Source of the DNA: Bacteroidota bacterium
Lineage (GTDB): Bacteria; Bacteroidota; Bacteroidia; Chitinophagales; Chitinophagaceae
DNA: 64,000 nucleotides
Direction of reading: 5' to 3'
Assembly: GCA_005882315.1 (NCBI GenBank)
Contig: VBAR01000001.1
Coordinates: forward strand, 879,736-943,735
Position numbers and translations under genes: made by a program. Position 1 is the first letter of the stretch; each line of letters opens with the position of its first letter. The notes under the pieces are model-generated. The model had not been told where the DNA came from and did no database searches. It saw only the letters and a list, made by a program, of their open reading frames with translations. Positions 48,843-57,112 of this stretch are shown one piece after another.

Positions 48843-50765
48843 CTATTTTTTAGCTGCACCCAATAGCCATTTCACAAGATCTTCAGCGGCTTTGTAGTTT
48901 TCATATTCAGGAGGCAGTTTTCTTCCATCTACGTATTCATTATACAACCAGGGATCGCCAACTGCCAGCACTTTTCCTTTTCCATAATTTGCCGTGGCAA
49001 TAATTATATCCCCGTCTTTTACCGTATTCGCTTTTGCTGGCACCAGGAGTGATGAAACTTCCAAAGCACTCACTTCTTTTAAAAACATTTTAGCCGGTGA
49101 TTTAAATACAGGATTACCTGTACCCGGCAATACAACACCCTGTTCATAAGTATCGTTCTTTACCATATTCAAACTCTTATCAGTAAATTTTATTCCAAAC
49201 AAACCAGAGAGCAGGTTCAGGTGTTTCAGATCGCAGTTGTTGCTGTCATTTGCCATCAATAACAAAGTGCCGCCTGCCTTCACCCAATCGCCAATTACTT
49301 TAACATCACTCGCCACAACATAATTCGGATTGGGATTATCTCTTTTATGGTCCGGGTCAACAATGATATAAACAGAAGCGTTCTTTAAATTAGATGCAGT
49401 TGGCGCCACATTAAGTGATGAAAGTTTAGCGCCATTCTTTTCAAAAACCCATCCGAGTGTGTAAAACCCGGGATGACTTCTTTCATTCCACACATAATGC
49501 CAGTAAACATCTTTACCTGTTGCATCCTTTCTTTTTTCACTGTTGAAATAACGGTCGAGTAAAACAGTTTTTCCTTTACCTATTGATTGAGTCGGCAGCA
49601 GTTCCATTTCGTAGCTGGCCAGCAGGAAGGCACCTACCCCTTTCGGATCATTTACAATTACCGGTTCACTCATATAATATTCAAAACTTCCATCACGATA
49701 GGGATTGCCACCAAGACCTGAAACTTTTACAGTACCGTATAAATTGGTTTGCCCATTTTCAACCTTGATAAATTTATTTACAATACCTGCATATGCTTTT
49801 TTAGCAATTGCCAATTTTGCTGAAGGCAGATAACCTTTTCTTACGCCTTTTGCAATTGCATATGTAAACTGGCAACTTGCCGATGCCTCAAAATAATTTT
49901 TTTCTTTACCTGGGCCATTATAATTAATTATATCATACCATAGTCCTGTTGTTTTATCCTGTTGTTTTTCTATGGCATTCACCAGGCGGTTCAGTATGTC
50001 AATCAACACTTTTCTTTTTGGATGTGTTACAGGAAAATAATCCAATGCATCTACCAATGCGTCACTGTACCAACCCATCGCTCTGGCCCAGAAAAGCGGT
50101 GAAGTCCCTGTTACTTTATTGGCCCATTTCTGTTCTTTGCTTTCATCCCATGCATGATATAATAAGCCTGTCTTCGGATCTCTTGCATGCTTCTCCATCC
50201 AGATGAATTGGTTGGCTATATCATCAAATGCCGATTCTTCATTAAATACCATTGCATATTCCGCATAAAAAGGCTCGCCCATATACAAACCATCTAACCA
50301 CATTTGATTAGTGTAAACTTTCTTATGCCAGAAGCCCCCTTCTTTTGTTCGTGGATGTGTTTTTAACTGACTTCTTAAAAGGTCGGCTGCTTTTTTATAC
50401 TTCTCTTTTCCCAATACACGATATAACAACATTACAAGCTTGCCATTATTTACATGATCAATATTGTATTCTTCCAGTTCATAGTTTTTAATACTTCCAT
50501 CATCTTTTACAAAAAAATCGATCTTCTTCTGAATAGCATTAAAATAGCTTACATCCCCGGTATTCATCCAGATACCTTCAAAACCTTTCAGCACCACACC
50601 CATATCATAGCTCCATTTTGTCTGGCTGCCTACGGGAATAGTATCAGGCCATATTTTTAGTACTGTTGCCGCTACTTGTTGTGAAAGTGGCTTTTCCTGC
50701 GCAGTCATATTGTTTGTAAAAACAATAACTGTTACAAGCATTGCTATTCTTAAAATAATTCTCAT
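48843..50765 (-). CDS. GH105 unsaturated glucuronyl/rhamnogalacturonyl hydrolase with extra C-terminal domain
   Basis: Secreted or periplasmic hydrolase that removes unsaturated uronates from lyase products by vinyl-ether hydration. The N-terminal alpha/alpha barrel (about 30-390) has the family motif NQMWLDGLYMGEPF with catalytic Asp158, and YHAWDESKEQKWA. Family members usually stop near 370-400 residues; this one has 640. The extra 240 residues contain YIIVDPDHKRDNPNPNYV, GDWVKAGGTLLLMAND and GKGKVLAVGDPWLYNEY. These resemble a DUF4350/GATase-like fold, not catalytic in sugar chemistry as far as I know. It overlaps GH28 by four bases. Confidence 0.92.
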   Translation of the reverse strand: MRIILRIAMLVTVIVFTNNMTAQEKPLSQQVAATVLKIWPDTIPVGSQTKWSYDMGVVLKGFEGIWMNTGDVSYFNAIQKKIDFFVKDDGSIKNYELEEYNIDHVNNGKLVMLLYRVLGKEKYKKAADLLRSQLKTHPRTKEGGFWHKKVYTNQMWLDGLYMGEPFYAEYAMVFNEESAFDDIANQFIWMEKHARDPKTGLLYHAWDESKEQKWANKVTGTSPLFWARAMGWYSDALVDALDYFPVTHPKRKVLIDILNRLVNAIEKQQDKTTGLWYDIINYNGPGKEKNYFEASASCQFTYAIAKGVRKGYLPSAKLAIAKKAYAGIVNKFIKVENGQTNLYGTVKVSGLGGNPYRDGSFEYYMSEPVIVNDPKGVGAFLLASYEMELLPTQSIGKGKTVLLDRYFNSEKRKDATGKDVYWHYVWNERSHPGFYTLGWVFEKNGAKLSSLNVAPTASNLKNASVYIIVDPDHKRDNPNPNYVVASDVKVIGDWVKAGGTLLLMANDSNNCDLKHLNLLSGLFGIKFTDKSLNMVKNDTYEQGVVLPGTGNPVFKSPAKMFLKEVSALEVSSLLVPAKANTVKDGDIIIATANYGKGKVLAVGDPWLYNEYVDGRKLPPEYENYKAAEDLVKWLLGAAKK

Positions 50766-52408
50766 CTTTTTGTTGTTACGCTTTTATCTGTTGCCCCGAG
50801 TTCGTAAGTAATTTTTTCTTTTGCTTTGGAAGCATCTGTATTTTTAATTGAAATATTGCCGCTTCTGTCACCGCTTACACGAAACAGCAGTTCGGCGCCA
50901 TTTTTATAAGTAATATTATCAAACACCAGTTTATCACTTTGTACAATATCAATCACCGGCTTTGTCTCATCACTGATGATCTTGATATTTTTAAAAGTAA
51001 TGCCACTTGCTTCCTGAACATCAATTCCATTTTTTGCCTGCAGTACCATATTCTCCAATACAATATCCTTCACATGCATTTCAGGTAAGCCTCTTACAAA
51101 GATCCCTTTTGCTGCCCCATTACAGTAAACATTACTGATATGAAAATTTTTGAAAACAGGAGTTGTTTCATCAACCGGTTTCATTTCCACTTTTGGTAGC
51201 TCTCTTTTTTCACCCGCCAACACCACCGGGTCTTTTGCCATATAATACATATCAAACAAAATAGCTTCGGCAGGAATATCTTTCATATAAATGTCATTGA
51301 TGAAAATATTCTCTACTACGCCACCACGACCTCTTGTAGTTTTAAACCGCAAACCGATATCAGCACCAATGAATGTACAGTTGCTTACATAAATATTTCT
51401 TGCGCCACCGCTCATTTCGCTACCAATTACAAAACCACCATGAGAAGCATATACAGTACAACCGCGGATAATAACATTTTCAATTGGCATTCCTCTTTTT
51501 CTTCCTTCTGCATCACGTCCACTTTTCATGCACAGTGCATCATCGCCAACATCAAATACAGAGTTTTCAATCAATACGTTCTTGCAGCTCTCTGCATCTA
51601 TTCCATCACCATTCTGTGCATACCAGGGGTTTTTTACAAAAACATCTCTCACCGTTAAGTTTTCACACATCAATGGATGTAAGCACCATGCCGGTGAGTT
51701 TTGAAATGTTACTCCTTCAAGCAATATAAGTTTACAGTTAGTAAGTAATAATAAATTAGGGCGGAGAAAATCTTTTATGCTTTCATAAAACGCGGCATCT
51801 CTTTCGGGTGTGATCATACCGGGATTAGCAGGCATCTTTGAGCCTTTTACAAAACCTTCTGAAGGATACCATGTTTTTTTATCCTCACTCAAAACGCCGC
51901 CGCTTGCCACTTTCTTTTTCCATTGGCTCTCGGTAAGCTTATCAATTTTTACAGCACGCCATACATCGCCGTTTCCGTCAATGATTCCCTTACCTGTGAT
52001 TCCAATATTTACTGCATCCGTTGCAGAAATAGGAGATTGATTCCGCATCTGTGGTAAACCTTCCCAGTTTGCTTTCACCAGCGGATATTCTTTTTTATCA
52101 TCTGTAAATAATAGAGTAGAACCTGAAGCCAGGTGAAGATTTACATTATTCTTTATAACAACGGGACCGGTTAACCATAAGCCAGCTGGCACTAATACAA
52201 CCCCTCCGCCTTTTTTATTACAGGCATCAATAGCAGCGGCAATCGTTTTGGTATTCAGAAAATATCCGTCTGCAATTGCACCAAACTTTTTGATGTTAAA
52301 CGTATCTTTCTTAAACGAAGGGGATTTTATGACCGGGAGCTTTTCTTTTTGAGCAAATGCAAAAAGAAATAAGACGAGTGTTAACTGTGTTAAAACAATT
52401 TTTTTCAT
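50762..52408 (-). CDS. GH28 polygalacturonase
   Basis: Secreted beta-helix polygalacturonase of 548 residues with a signal peptide (1-20). The active-site blocks are NGDGID (266-271), GDDA with Asp289 and Asp290, SHGG with His323, and RFK (354-356). The last is a common variant of RIK. It cleaves galacturonan, probably from chain ends given the insertions. It is the first gene of the GH28-GH105-CE8-uxaB-uxaA unit. A LacI-operator-like site lies 93 bp upstream. Confidence 0.93.
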   Translation of the reverse strand: MKKIVLTQLTLVLFLFAFAQKEKLPVIKSPSFKKDTFNIKKFGAIADGYFLNTKTIAAAIDACNKKGGGVVLVPAGLWLTGPVVIKNNVNLHLASGSTLLFTDDKKEYPLVKANWEGLPQMRNQSPISATDAVNIGITGKGIIDGNGDVWRAVKIDKLTESQWKKKVASGGVLSEDKKTWYPSEGFVKGSKMPANPGMITPERDAAFYESIKDFLRPNLLLLTNCKLILLEGVTFQNSPAWCLHPLMCENLTVRDVFVKNPWYAQNGDGIDAESCKNVLIENSVFDVGDDALCMKSGRDAEGRKRGMPIENVIIRGCTVYASHGGFVIGSEMSGGARNIYVSNCTFIGADIGLRFKTTRGRGGVVENIFINDIYMKDIPAEAILFDMYYMAKDPVVLAGEKRELPKVEMKPVDETTPVFKNFHISNVYCNGAAKGIFVRGLPEMHVKDIVLENMVLQAKNGIDVQEASGITFKNIKIISDETKPVIDIVQSDKLVFDNITYKNGAELLFRVSGDRSGNISIKNTDASKAKEKITYELGATDKSVTTKR

Positions 52409-52499
52409 TTGGCAATTTCAGGCGGTTCACAATACTATCTCTCTACAATTCTACTTTATTATTCGTTGCTGTTCAGGCTCTTGGGGTCTATTTATTTAC

Positions 52500-52514
52500 G
52501 CAAACGATACCGGG
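52500..52514 (-). promoter_or_regulatory. LacI-family operator-like site upstream of GH28
   Basis: GCAAACGATACCGGG matches the site before uxaC at 13 of 15 bases and lies at almost the same distance from the start codon (93 versus 96 bp). The gap 52409-52575 otherwise holds an imperfect inverted repeat at 52520-52545 and no gene. Confidence 0.5.
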
Positions 52515-52575
52515 AACGCATGCAACAAATTTCCTTGTTGTGCATACGAAATCTGTCCTGTACTACCCTGCGTTT

Positions 52576-53001
52576 TTAGGTAATTTTTGTCGCCTGCCTT
52601 GCCAATAATATCCATTGTTTGCCTTGTTTTTGCCAGGTAAGCATAATGCGCAAATGCACTTCAGCGGGTTTACCGCCATCATTGGTTTTGGCAGATAAAT
52701 TATGCCGGACTATTGCCACTTTTCCGCTTACAATGACCACCTGTTCTGTCAGATCGATCGTAACAAAATCGGAGCCGCCACCTGTAAGTTTTGCAACAAA
52801 TTCTTTTTTATCATCCGCATGTCCTCCACTATGTACATAGCTGAGTTTATCAGAAGTCAGTTTTTCCAGAACAGCTTTGTCTCCATCAACCATTGCCTTA
52901 CGCAATTCCTCTACTGCTGAAGCCACTTCTTTTTCGGCCTTTGATTGCGCATTCATTAAAAAAGGGATGAACAATGCTATCGCTATAATCAGTCTTTTCA
53001 T
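52576..53001 (-). CDS. secreted NTF2-like (DUF4440) protein
   Basis: A 141-residue protein with a signal peptide (MKRLIIAIALFIPFLMNAQ) and one NTF2-like/SnoaL cone fold. Family marks are VEELRKAMVDGDKAVLEKLTSD, LSYVHSGGHADDKKEF and WQKQGKQWILLARQATK. Members often bind small ligands or act as minor subunits. It is the last gene of the third unit, 11 bp after the secreted Gfo/Idh/MocA gene. Its role in pectin use is unknown. Confidence 0.85.
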   Translation of the reverse strand: MKRLIIAIALFIPFLMNAQSKAEKEVASAVEELRKAMVDGDKAVLEKLTSDKLSYVHSGGHADDKKEFVAKLTGGGSDFVTIDLTEQVVIVSGKVAIVRHNLSAKTNDGGKPAEVHLRIMLTWQKQGKQWILLARQATKIT

Positions 53002-53012
53002 TTTTAAAAATT

Positions 53013-54407
53013 TTAATGTGTATTTGCTTTTGGAATTAAATCAGTGAGTTCAGAAATTTTTACCGGACGTTTTTCTTTTATACTTTTTCTTGCAGCAATG
53101 CCAATTAATATACTCATTGCCCCGTCTCTTGTACCTGCCATGATGTGATGAGGATTGTCATTCGTATCAACAAACATTCTCCGTTGCATACGTACATCAC
53201 CGCCGCCGTGGCCAGCATTTATTTTGGCTGTTGTATATACTTCAAAATTCTTTTCAAAATTGTCCATTGCAATTATTTCCCTTACTTCTCCCTTAACACC
53301 ATCATCCGACTGGCTCATTTCTACAGCATGTTTTTTAGCCTGGTCATCTTGTGTTTTCTGCATGAACGGAATATCTTCCCATGTATCTATTCTGCCCTTC
53401 ATTCCATTGAATGCAATTTTCCAACCTTCATACGGTGAATAAGTAGTTAAAGAATAATTAGCAGTAACACCGTTTGCATAAGTTATCTGAGCACTCATTT
53501 TATCCCAGATATCAATTTCGTTGCTCCACACACAACCATCACGGATATACCCATCATGCTGCTCATTCTTTACATACAAATCTGTCAGACGCTGATCTTT
53601 GGTTATATCCCAATAAAATTTGCATTTGTCTTTGAATTCACAACCACGGCATTTTAAACCACGGAATGAACTATTTTTTCCGTAATGATTCAACTCTCCA
53701 TATGCCATTACTTCTACCGGTTCACTATTCAGCCACCAGTTGAGTAGATCGAAATGGTGTGTGGCTTTATGCACCCATAATGAACCGCTTCTTCCCAATC
53801 GGCCATGCCAGCGGCGGAAATAATCGGCACCATGATGCACATTTAAATACCAATGAAAATCGACAGATGTTATTTTTCCAACTCTTTCAGCAGCCAGCAA
53901 TTCTTTTAATTGAATATTGTGTACGCTGTGACGATAGTTAAAAGCAACAACAACTTTTTTCCCGGATTTTCTTTCTGCATCCAATATCCGTTGACATTTC
54001 ACTTCATCCGTTGTCATTGGTTTTTCTGTGATCACATTAAATCCTTTATTCAATGCTTTTACAATAAATTCATCGTGTGTTGCATCTACTGTAGTTACAA
54101 TAATATAATCAGCTTGTACTTTGTCAAGCATTTCATCAAAGCTTGCAAATACAGGAATGTCGCCGCCATAAGTTTGTTTAGCATAGGCAGCCCTGCCGGG
54201 ATTGATATCATGCAACCCGACAAACTCCAATACCTCATTAAAATTTTTGATCAGATCTTTCCCCCAGAAACCTGAACCACGATGACCTGTACCAGCCTGT
54301 GCCAACCGTATCTTTTTAGCAGATGTAAGGGCAAAGGGTTCAAAAGGATGAAGCATTAACGAAGCACCTGCAGCAGCAGTGTACTTTAAAAATGTACCAC
54401 GTTCCAT
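53013..54407 (-). CDS. exported Gfo/Idh/MocA-family oxidoreductase with Cys cluster
   Basis: A 464-residue NAD(P)-dependent oxidoreductase of the Gfo/Idh/MocA family. The N-terminus (MERGTFLKYTAAAGASLMLHP) looks like a signal, possibly Tat-like without a twin Arg. The Rossmann motif is GTGHRG (39-44), EKP is 128-130 and the catalytic block HKATHHFDLLNWW is 213-225. A CxxCx5C set (Cys253, 256, 262) with Cys292 could bind metal. Family members include GH109-type glycosidases and sugar oxidoreductases. It lies between GH43 and the NTF2-like gene, so a sugar substrate is likely. Confidence 0.85.
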   Translation of the reverse strand: MERGTFLKYTAAAGASLMLHPFEPFALTSAKKIRLAQAGTGHRGSGFWGKDLIKNFNEVLEFVGLHDINPGRAAYAKQTYGGDIPVFASFDEMLDKVQADYIIVTTVDATHDEFIVKALNKGFNVITEKPMTTDEVKCQRILDAERKSGKKVVVAFNYRHSVHNIQLKELLAAERVGKITSVDFHWYLNVHHGADYFRRWHGRLGRSGSLWVHKATHHFDLLNWWLNSEPVEVMAYGELNHYGKNSSFRGLKCRGCEFKDKCKFYWDITKDQRLTDLYVKNEQHDGYIRDGCVWSNEIDIWDKMSAQITYANGVTANYSLTTYSPYEGWKIAFNGMKGRIDTWEDIPFMQKTQDDQAKKHAVEMSQSDDGVKGEVREIIAMDNFEKNFEVYTTAKINAGHGGGDVRMQRRMFVDTNDNPHHIMAGTRDGAMSILIGIAARKSIKEKRPVKISELTDLIPKANTH

Positions 54408-54432
54408 ATTGCAATCGTTTTATTTAAAGAAA

Positions 54433-56067
54433 TTATTGAGACGATTCGATGCGAAGCCAATCTACATCAGCAAATCCCGCATCATTTGTAATATTTGTTC
54501 TGCTGCAAAACATTCCAATTTTTGCCCCAACCCATCGACCCGGTTTTGCAGTAAATGCCTTTAAGATATTGATGCTCCCTTTTTGATCCTTAAAACTGAA
54601 ATGGCAAACTCCTCCTTTATTAACTTTTACTGAGAGGTAAAATTCATTTCCACTTACAGGAAAACTTTCTTCTTCTTTCTCGTTATTATTTTTGTCTGCA
54701 TGAATATTCTGATGGTATACTAAAAAAAGCCCGTTGGTTCTTTTTACAATAGAAACAGATGCGTAATCAGTTCCAAAAACAATTAGTCCGAATCTTTCAT
54801 TTTCAAACTTTGGCATGAATGATACTTTAACTGTCGCGTTGAACTCCTCAGCCGGGAATTTTTGTCCGAGTATATTTGGCATGCTCCATAAATTTTTAAT
54901 GGAGTCCGGCTGATAAATAGAAAACATTCTCAAAGAACCATTCGGTGTTGGAAACGCCCATCCTTCTTTAGGATTGGCCTGCCATTGCCATTGTAATCCA
55001 AATTTAGTTTCATTGAACTCATCACTGTCCTGAACTGTTGATACAGGATGTGTTTTCCCAACATTTGGCTTTTTAAAAGTCAGAACAGGTTCTCCTTTTC
55101 CATCACCATCTTTATCCGCTCCTATTACAGGCCAGTCATTTACCCATTTCATTGGTTGCAAATGAACAACCCTTCCATAAGCATCCTTGTCTTGAAAATG
55201 CAAAAACCAATCTTCACCTGTTTGTGTAGTTACCCATGCACCCTGGTGTGGCCCGTTGATTGGTGTTGTTCCCTGGTCTATCGCAACTTTTCTTTCATAA
55301 GGGCCATAAATATTTTTTGAGCGCAGAATAGTTTGCCAACCGGTACTCACTCCACCACCCGGTGCAAAAATATAATAGTACCCGTTTCGTTTGTAAAACT
55401 TCGGACCTTCAATGGTCGGGTCCAATTCATGTCCGTCATAAACCATTACACCATTGCCAATGATCTTTGTTCCTTCCTTATTCATTTCTTTTACAACAAT
55501 AATTGACTTGAAACCTGCACGGCTGCCTGCATATGCATGGGCGAGAAATGTTTTCCCCCGTCCGACCGGGTCATCCGGGCGGGCATCATCGTCCCATAAT
55601 GGACAAGGATCAATCAATCCCTTACCCGCCTCAATTAATAATGGTTCTGTCCACGGCCCATTAATGTTTTTTGCTTTCACTAAATAGATCCCGTAATCAG
55701 GATCCGGGTAATAGATATAAAACTCATTATTATGATAACGGATCGATGGAGCCCAAACTCCTGCGCCATGCTGTACATTATGATATACATCAAAAGGAGG
55801 TTGCTTTTTTAATGCATGACCGATCAGTTTCCAGTTTACCAGGTCTTTTGAATGAAGTATCGGCAAGCCGGGAATATGCGTAAAGCTGGATGACACCATA
55901 TAATAGTTATCACCCACTCTTATAGCATCGGGGTCGCTATAATCAGCATTGATCACAGGGTTTTTATAAGTGCCGTCGCCATTATCGGCCACCCAAACTT
56001 TAGAAATTGTTTGAGCAGAAGTGAATTCCAGAAAAAATAAAAACAATATTGCTAACCCGGTTCTCAT
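54433..56067 (-). CDS. GH43 glycoside hydrolase
   Basis: Secreted five-bladed beta-propeller glycosidase of 544 residues (signal peptide 1-18). The catalytic base is Asp45 in YSDPDAIR, a second conserved Asp153 in LIDPCPLW and the general acid Glu220 in DPTIEGPKFYKR. A C-terminal lectin-like or concanavalin-like domain (about 345-540) is typical of beta-xylosidase/arabinofuranosidase subfamilies. In a pectin locus it most likely removes arabinose or galactose side chains; exact linkage cannot be read. It overlaps the upstream Gfo/Idh/MocA gene by four bases. Confidence 0.93.
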   Translation of the reverse strand: MRTGLAILFLFFLEFTSAQTISKVWVADNGDGTYKNPVINADYSDPDAIRVGDNYYMVSSSFTHIPGLPILHSKDLVNWKLIGHALKKQPPFDVYHNVQHGAGVWAPSIRYHNNEFYIYYPDPDYGIYLVKAKNINGPWTEPLLIEAGKGLIDPCPLWDDDARPDDPVGRGKTFLAHAYAGSRAGFKSIIVVKEMNKEGTKIIGNGVMVYDGHELDPTIEGPKFYKRNGYYYIFAPGGGVSTGWQTILRSKNIYGPYERKVAIDQGTTPINGPHQGAWVTTQTGEDWFLHFQDKDAYGRVVHLQPMKWVNDWPVIGADKDGDGKGEPVLTFKKPNVGKTHPVSTVQDSDEFNETKFGLQWQWQANPKEGWAFPTPNGSLRMFSIYQPDSIKNLWSMPNILGQKFPAEEFNATVKVSFMPKFENERFGLIVFGTDYASVSIVKRTNGLFLVYHQNIHADKNNNEKEEESFPVSGNEFYLSVKVNKGGVCHFSFKDQKGSINILKAFTAKPGRWVGAKIGMFCSRTNITNDAGFADVDWLRIESSQ

Positions 56068-57107
56068 AACTCAATTACCTTTTTTTCTTTATTACTTTTT
56101 ATTGCTGCTTCTATTACCTGTATCACTTTCATTCCTTCCTCGCCACTGACAGGTACTGCTGTGTTATTTCTTATTGCATGATAAATTCCATTGTAGTAAT
56201 CAGCATAGTTGCCTTGTAGCGACTGAACATATTCTTTTATGATCTTACCATCTTTTTCTGTATGCAATAACCCTTTTTGTGAGTCAGGTTCTGTTCCCCA
56301 ATCTGAGCTTCCTGGTTTTTTATTAGCCTGCAGATCGGTTTCCTGCACATCGGTTTTGTGTTTTATAAATGAGCCCAACGTACCATGAAAAATATAACCG
56401 GGCAACGCTTCCCGCACATAATAGCTCGACTTCAAAGTCATCCGGTGCTTAGGATAAAATAATTTCAAATCAAAATAATCATCCACTTTTGAGTCGGGAC
56501 GATTGATAGTAATATCGGCGAACACAGCTTGTGGCATTCCGAATAATTGTAAGGCCTGGTCAATTAGGTGTGAACCTAAATCATACAAAGCACCTACTCC
56601 GGGTGTTGGTGTTTCTTTATGCACTTTATAACTCAATGCCGGAACATACCTGTCATAATGAATTGCTGCATCAACAATATTTCCAAGCCATCCTTCATCT
56701 AAAATCTTTTTCACCGTTTTATAATCACTATCGTAGCGCCGGTTTTGATAAACAGAAAGCTTTACATTCTTCTCTTGAGCCAATGCAATTAATTCCTTCG
56801 CTTGTGCAACAGTTGGCGTAAATGGTTTTTCAACAATTAAATGTTTCCCTGCAAGAATAACCTGTTTTGCAAAATCGTAATGTGTAACACTTGGTGTATT
56901 CACAACAACAAGTTCAATATTTTTATCGGCCAGCATTTCTTCCAGCGAACGAAATGTTTTTACTTCCGGATATTTTTCCTGTGCCAGGTTCTTGGTTCTT
57001 TCCCAAACACCATAAAAATTAAAGCCCGGATTAGTAGTAATGAATGGCGCATGAAATACCCAGCCACTCATACCGAAAGAACATAATGCTGTATTGATAG
57101 GTTGCAT
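56064..57107 (-). CDS. cytosolic Gfo/Idh/MocA-family oxidoreductase
   Basis: About 347 residues, no signal peptide. EKPFTP (93-98) and the catalytic-type segment GVGALYDLGSHLIDQA (170-185, with Asp177 and His180) are present. It is close to YdgJ/scyllo-inositol-dehydrogenase-like members. ATG 57107 begins five bases after the CE8-esterase stop; an in-frame GTG/ATG further upstream (57134) would overlap that gene. It probably acts on a sugar or uronate released by the extracellular enzymes. Confidence 0.88.
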   Translation of the reverse strand: MQPINTALCSFGMSGWVFHAPFITTNPGFNFYGVWERTKNLAQEKYPEVKTFRSLEEMLADKNIELVVVNTPSVTHYDFAKQVILAGKHLIVEKPFTPTVAQAKELIALAQEKNVKLSVYQNRRYDSDYKTVKKILDEGWLGNIVDAAIHYDRYVPALSYKVHKETPTPGVGALYDLGSHLIDQALQLFGMPQAVFADITINRPDSKVDDYFDLKLFYPKHRMTLKSSYYVREALPGYIFHGTLGSFIKHKTDVQETDLQANKKPGSSDWGTEPDSQKGLLHTEKDGKIIKEYVQSLQGNYADYYNGIYHAIRNNTAVPVSGEEGMKVIQVIEAAIKSNKEKKVIEL

Positions 57108-57112
57108 AAAAT

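Noticed and set aside
52520-52545. Imperfect inverted repeat ATGCAACAA / TTGTTGTGCAT as a regulator site
   Set aside because: The arms need a bulge to pair and no second copy was seen, so it is noted only in the text for the adjacent operator.
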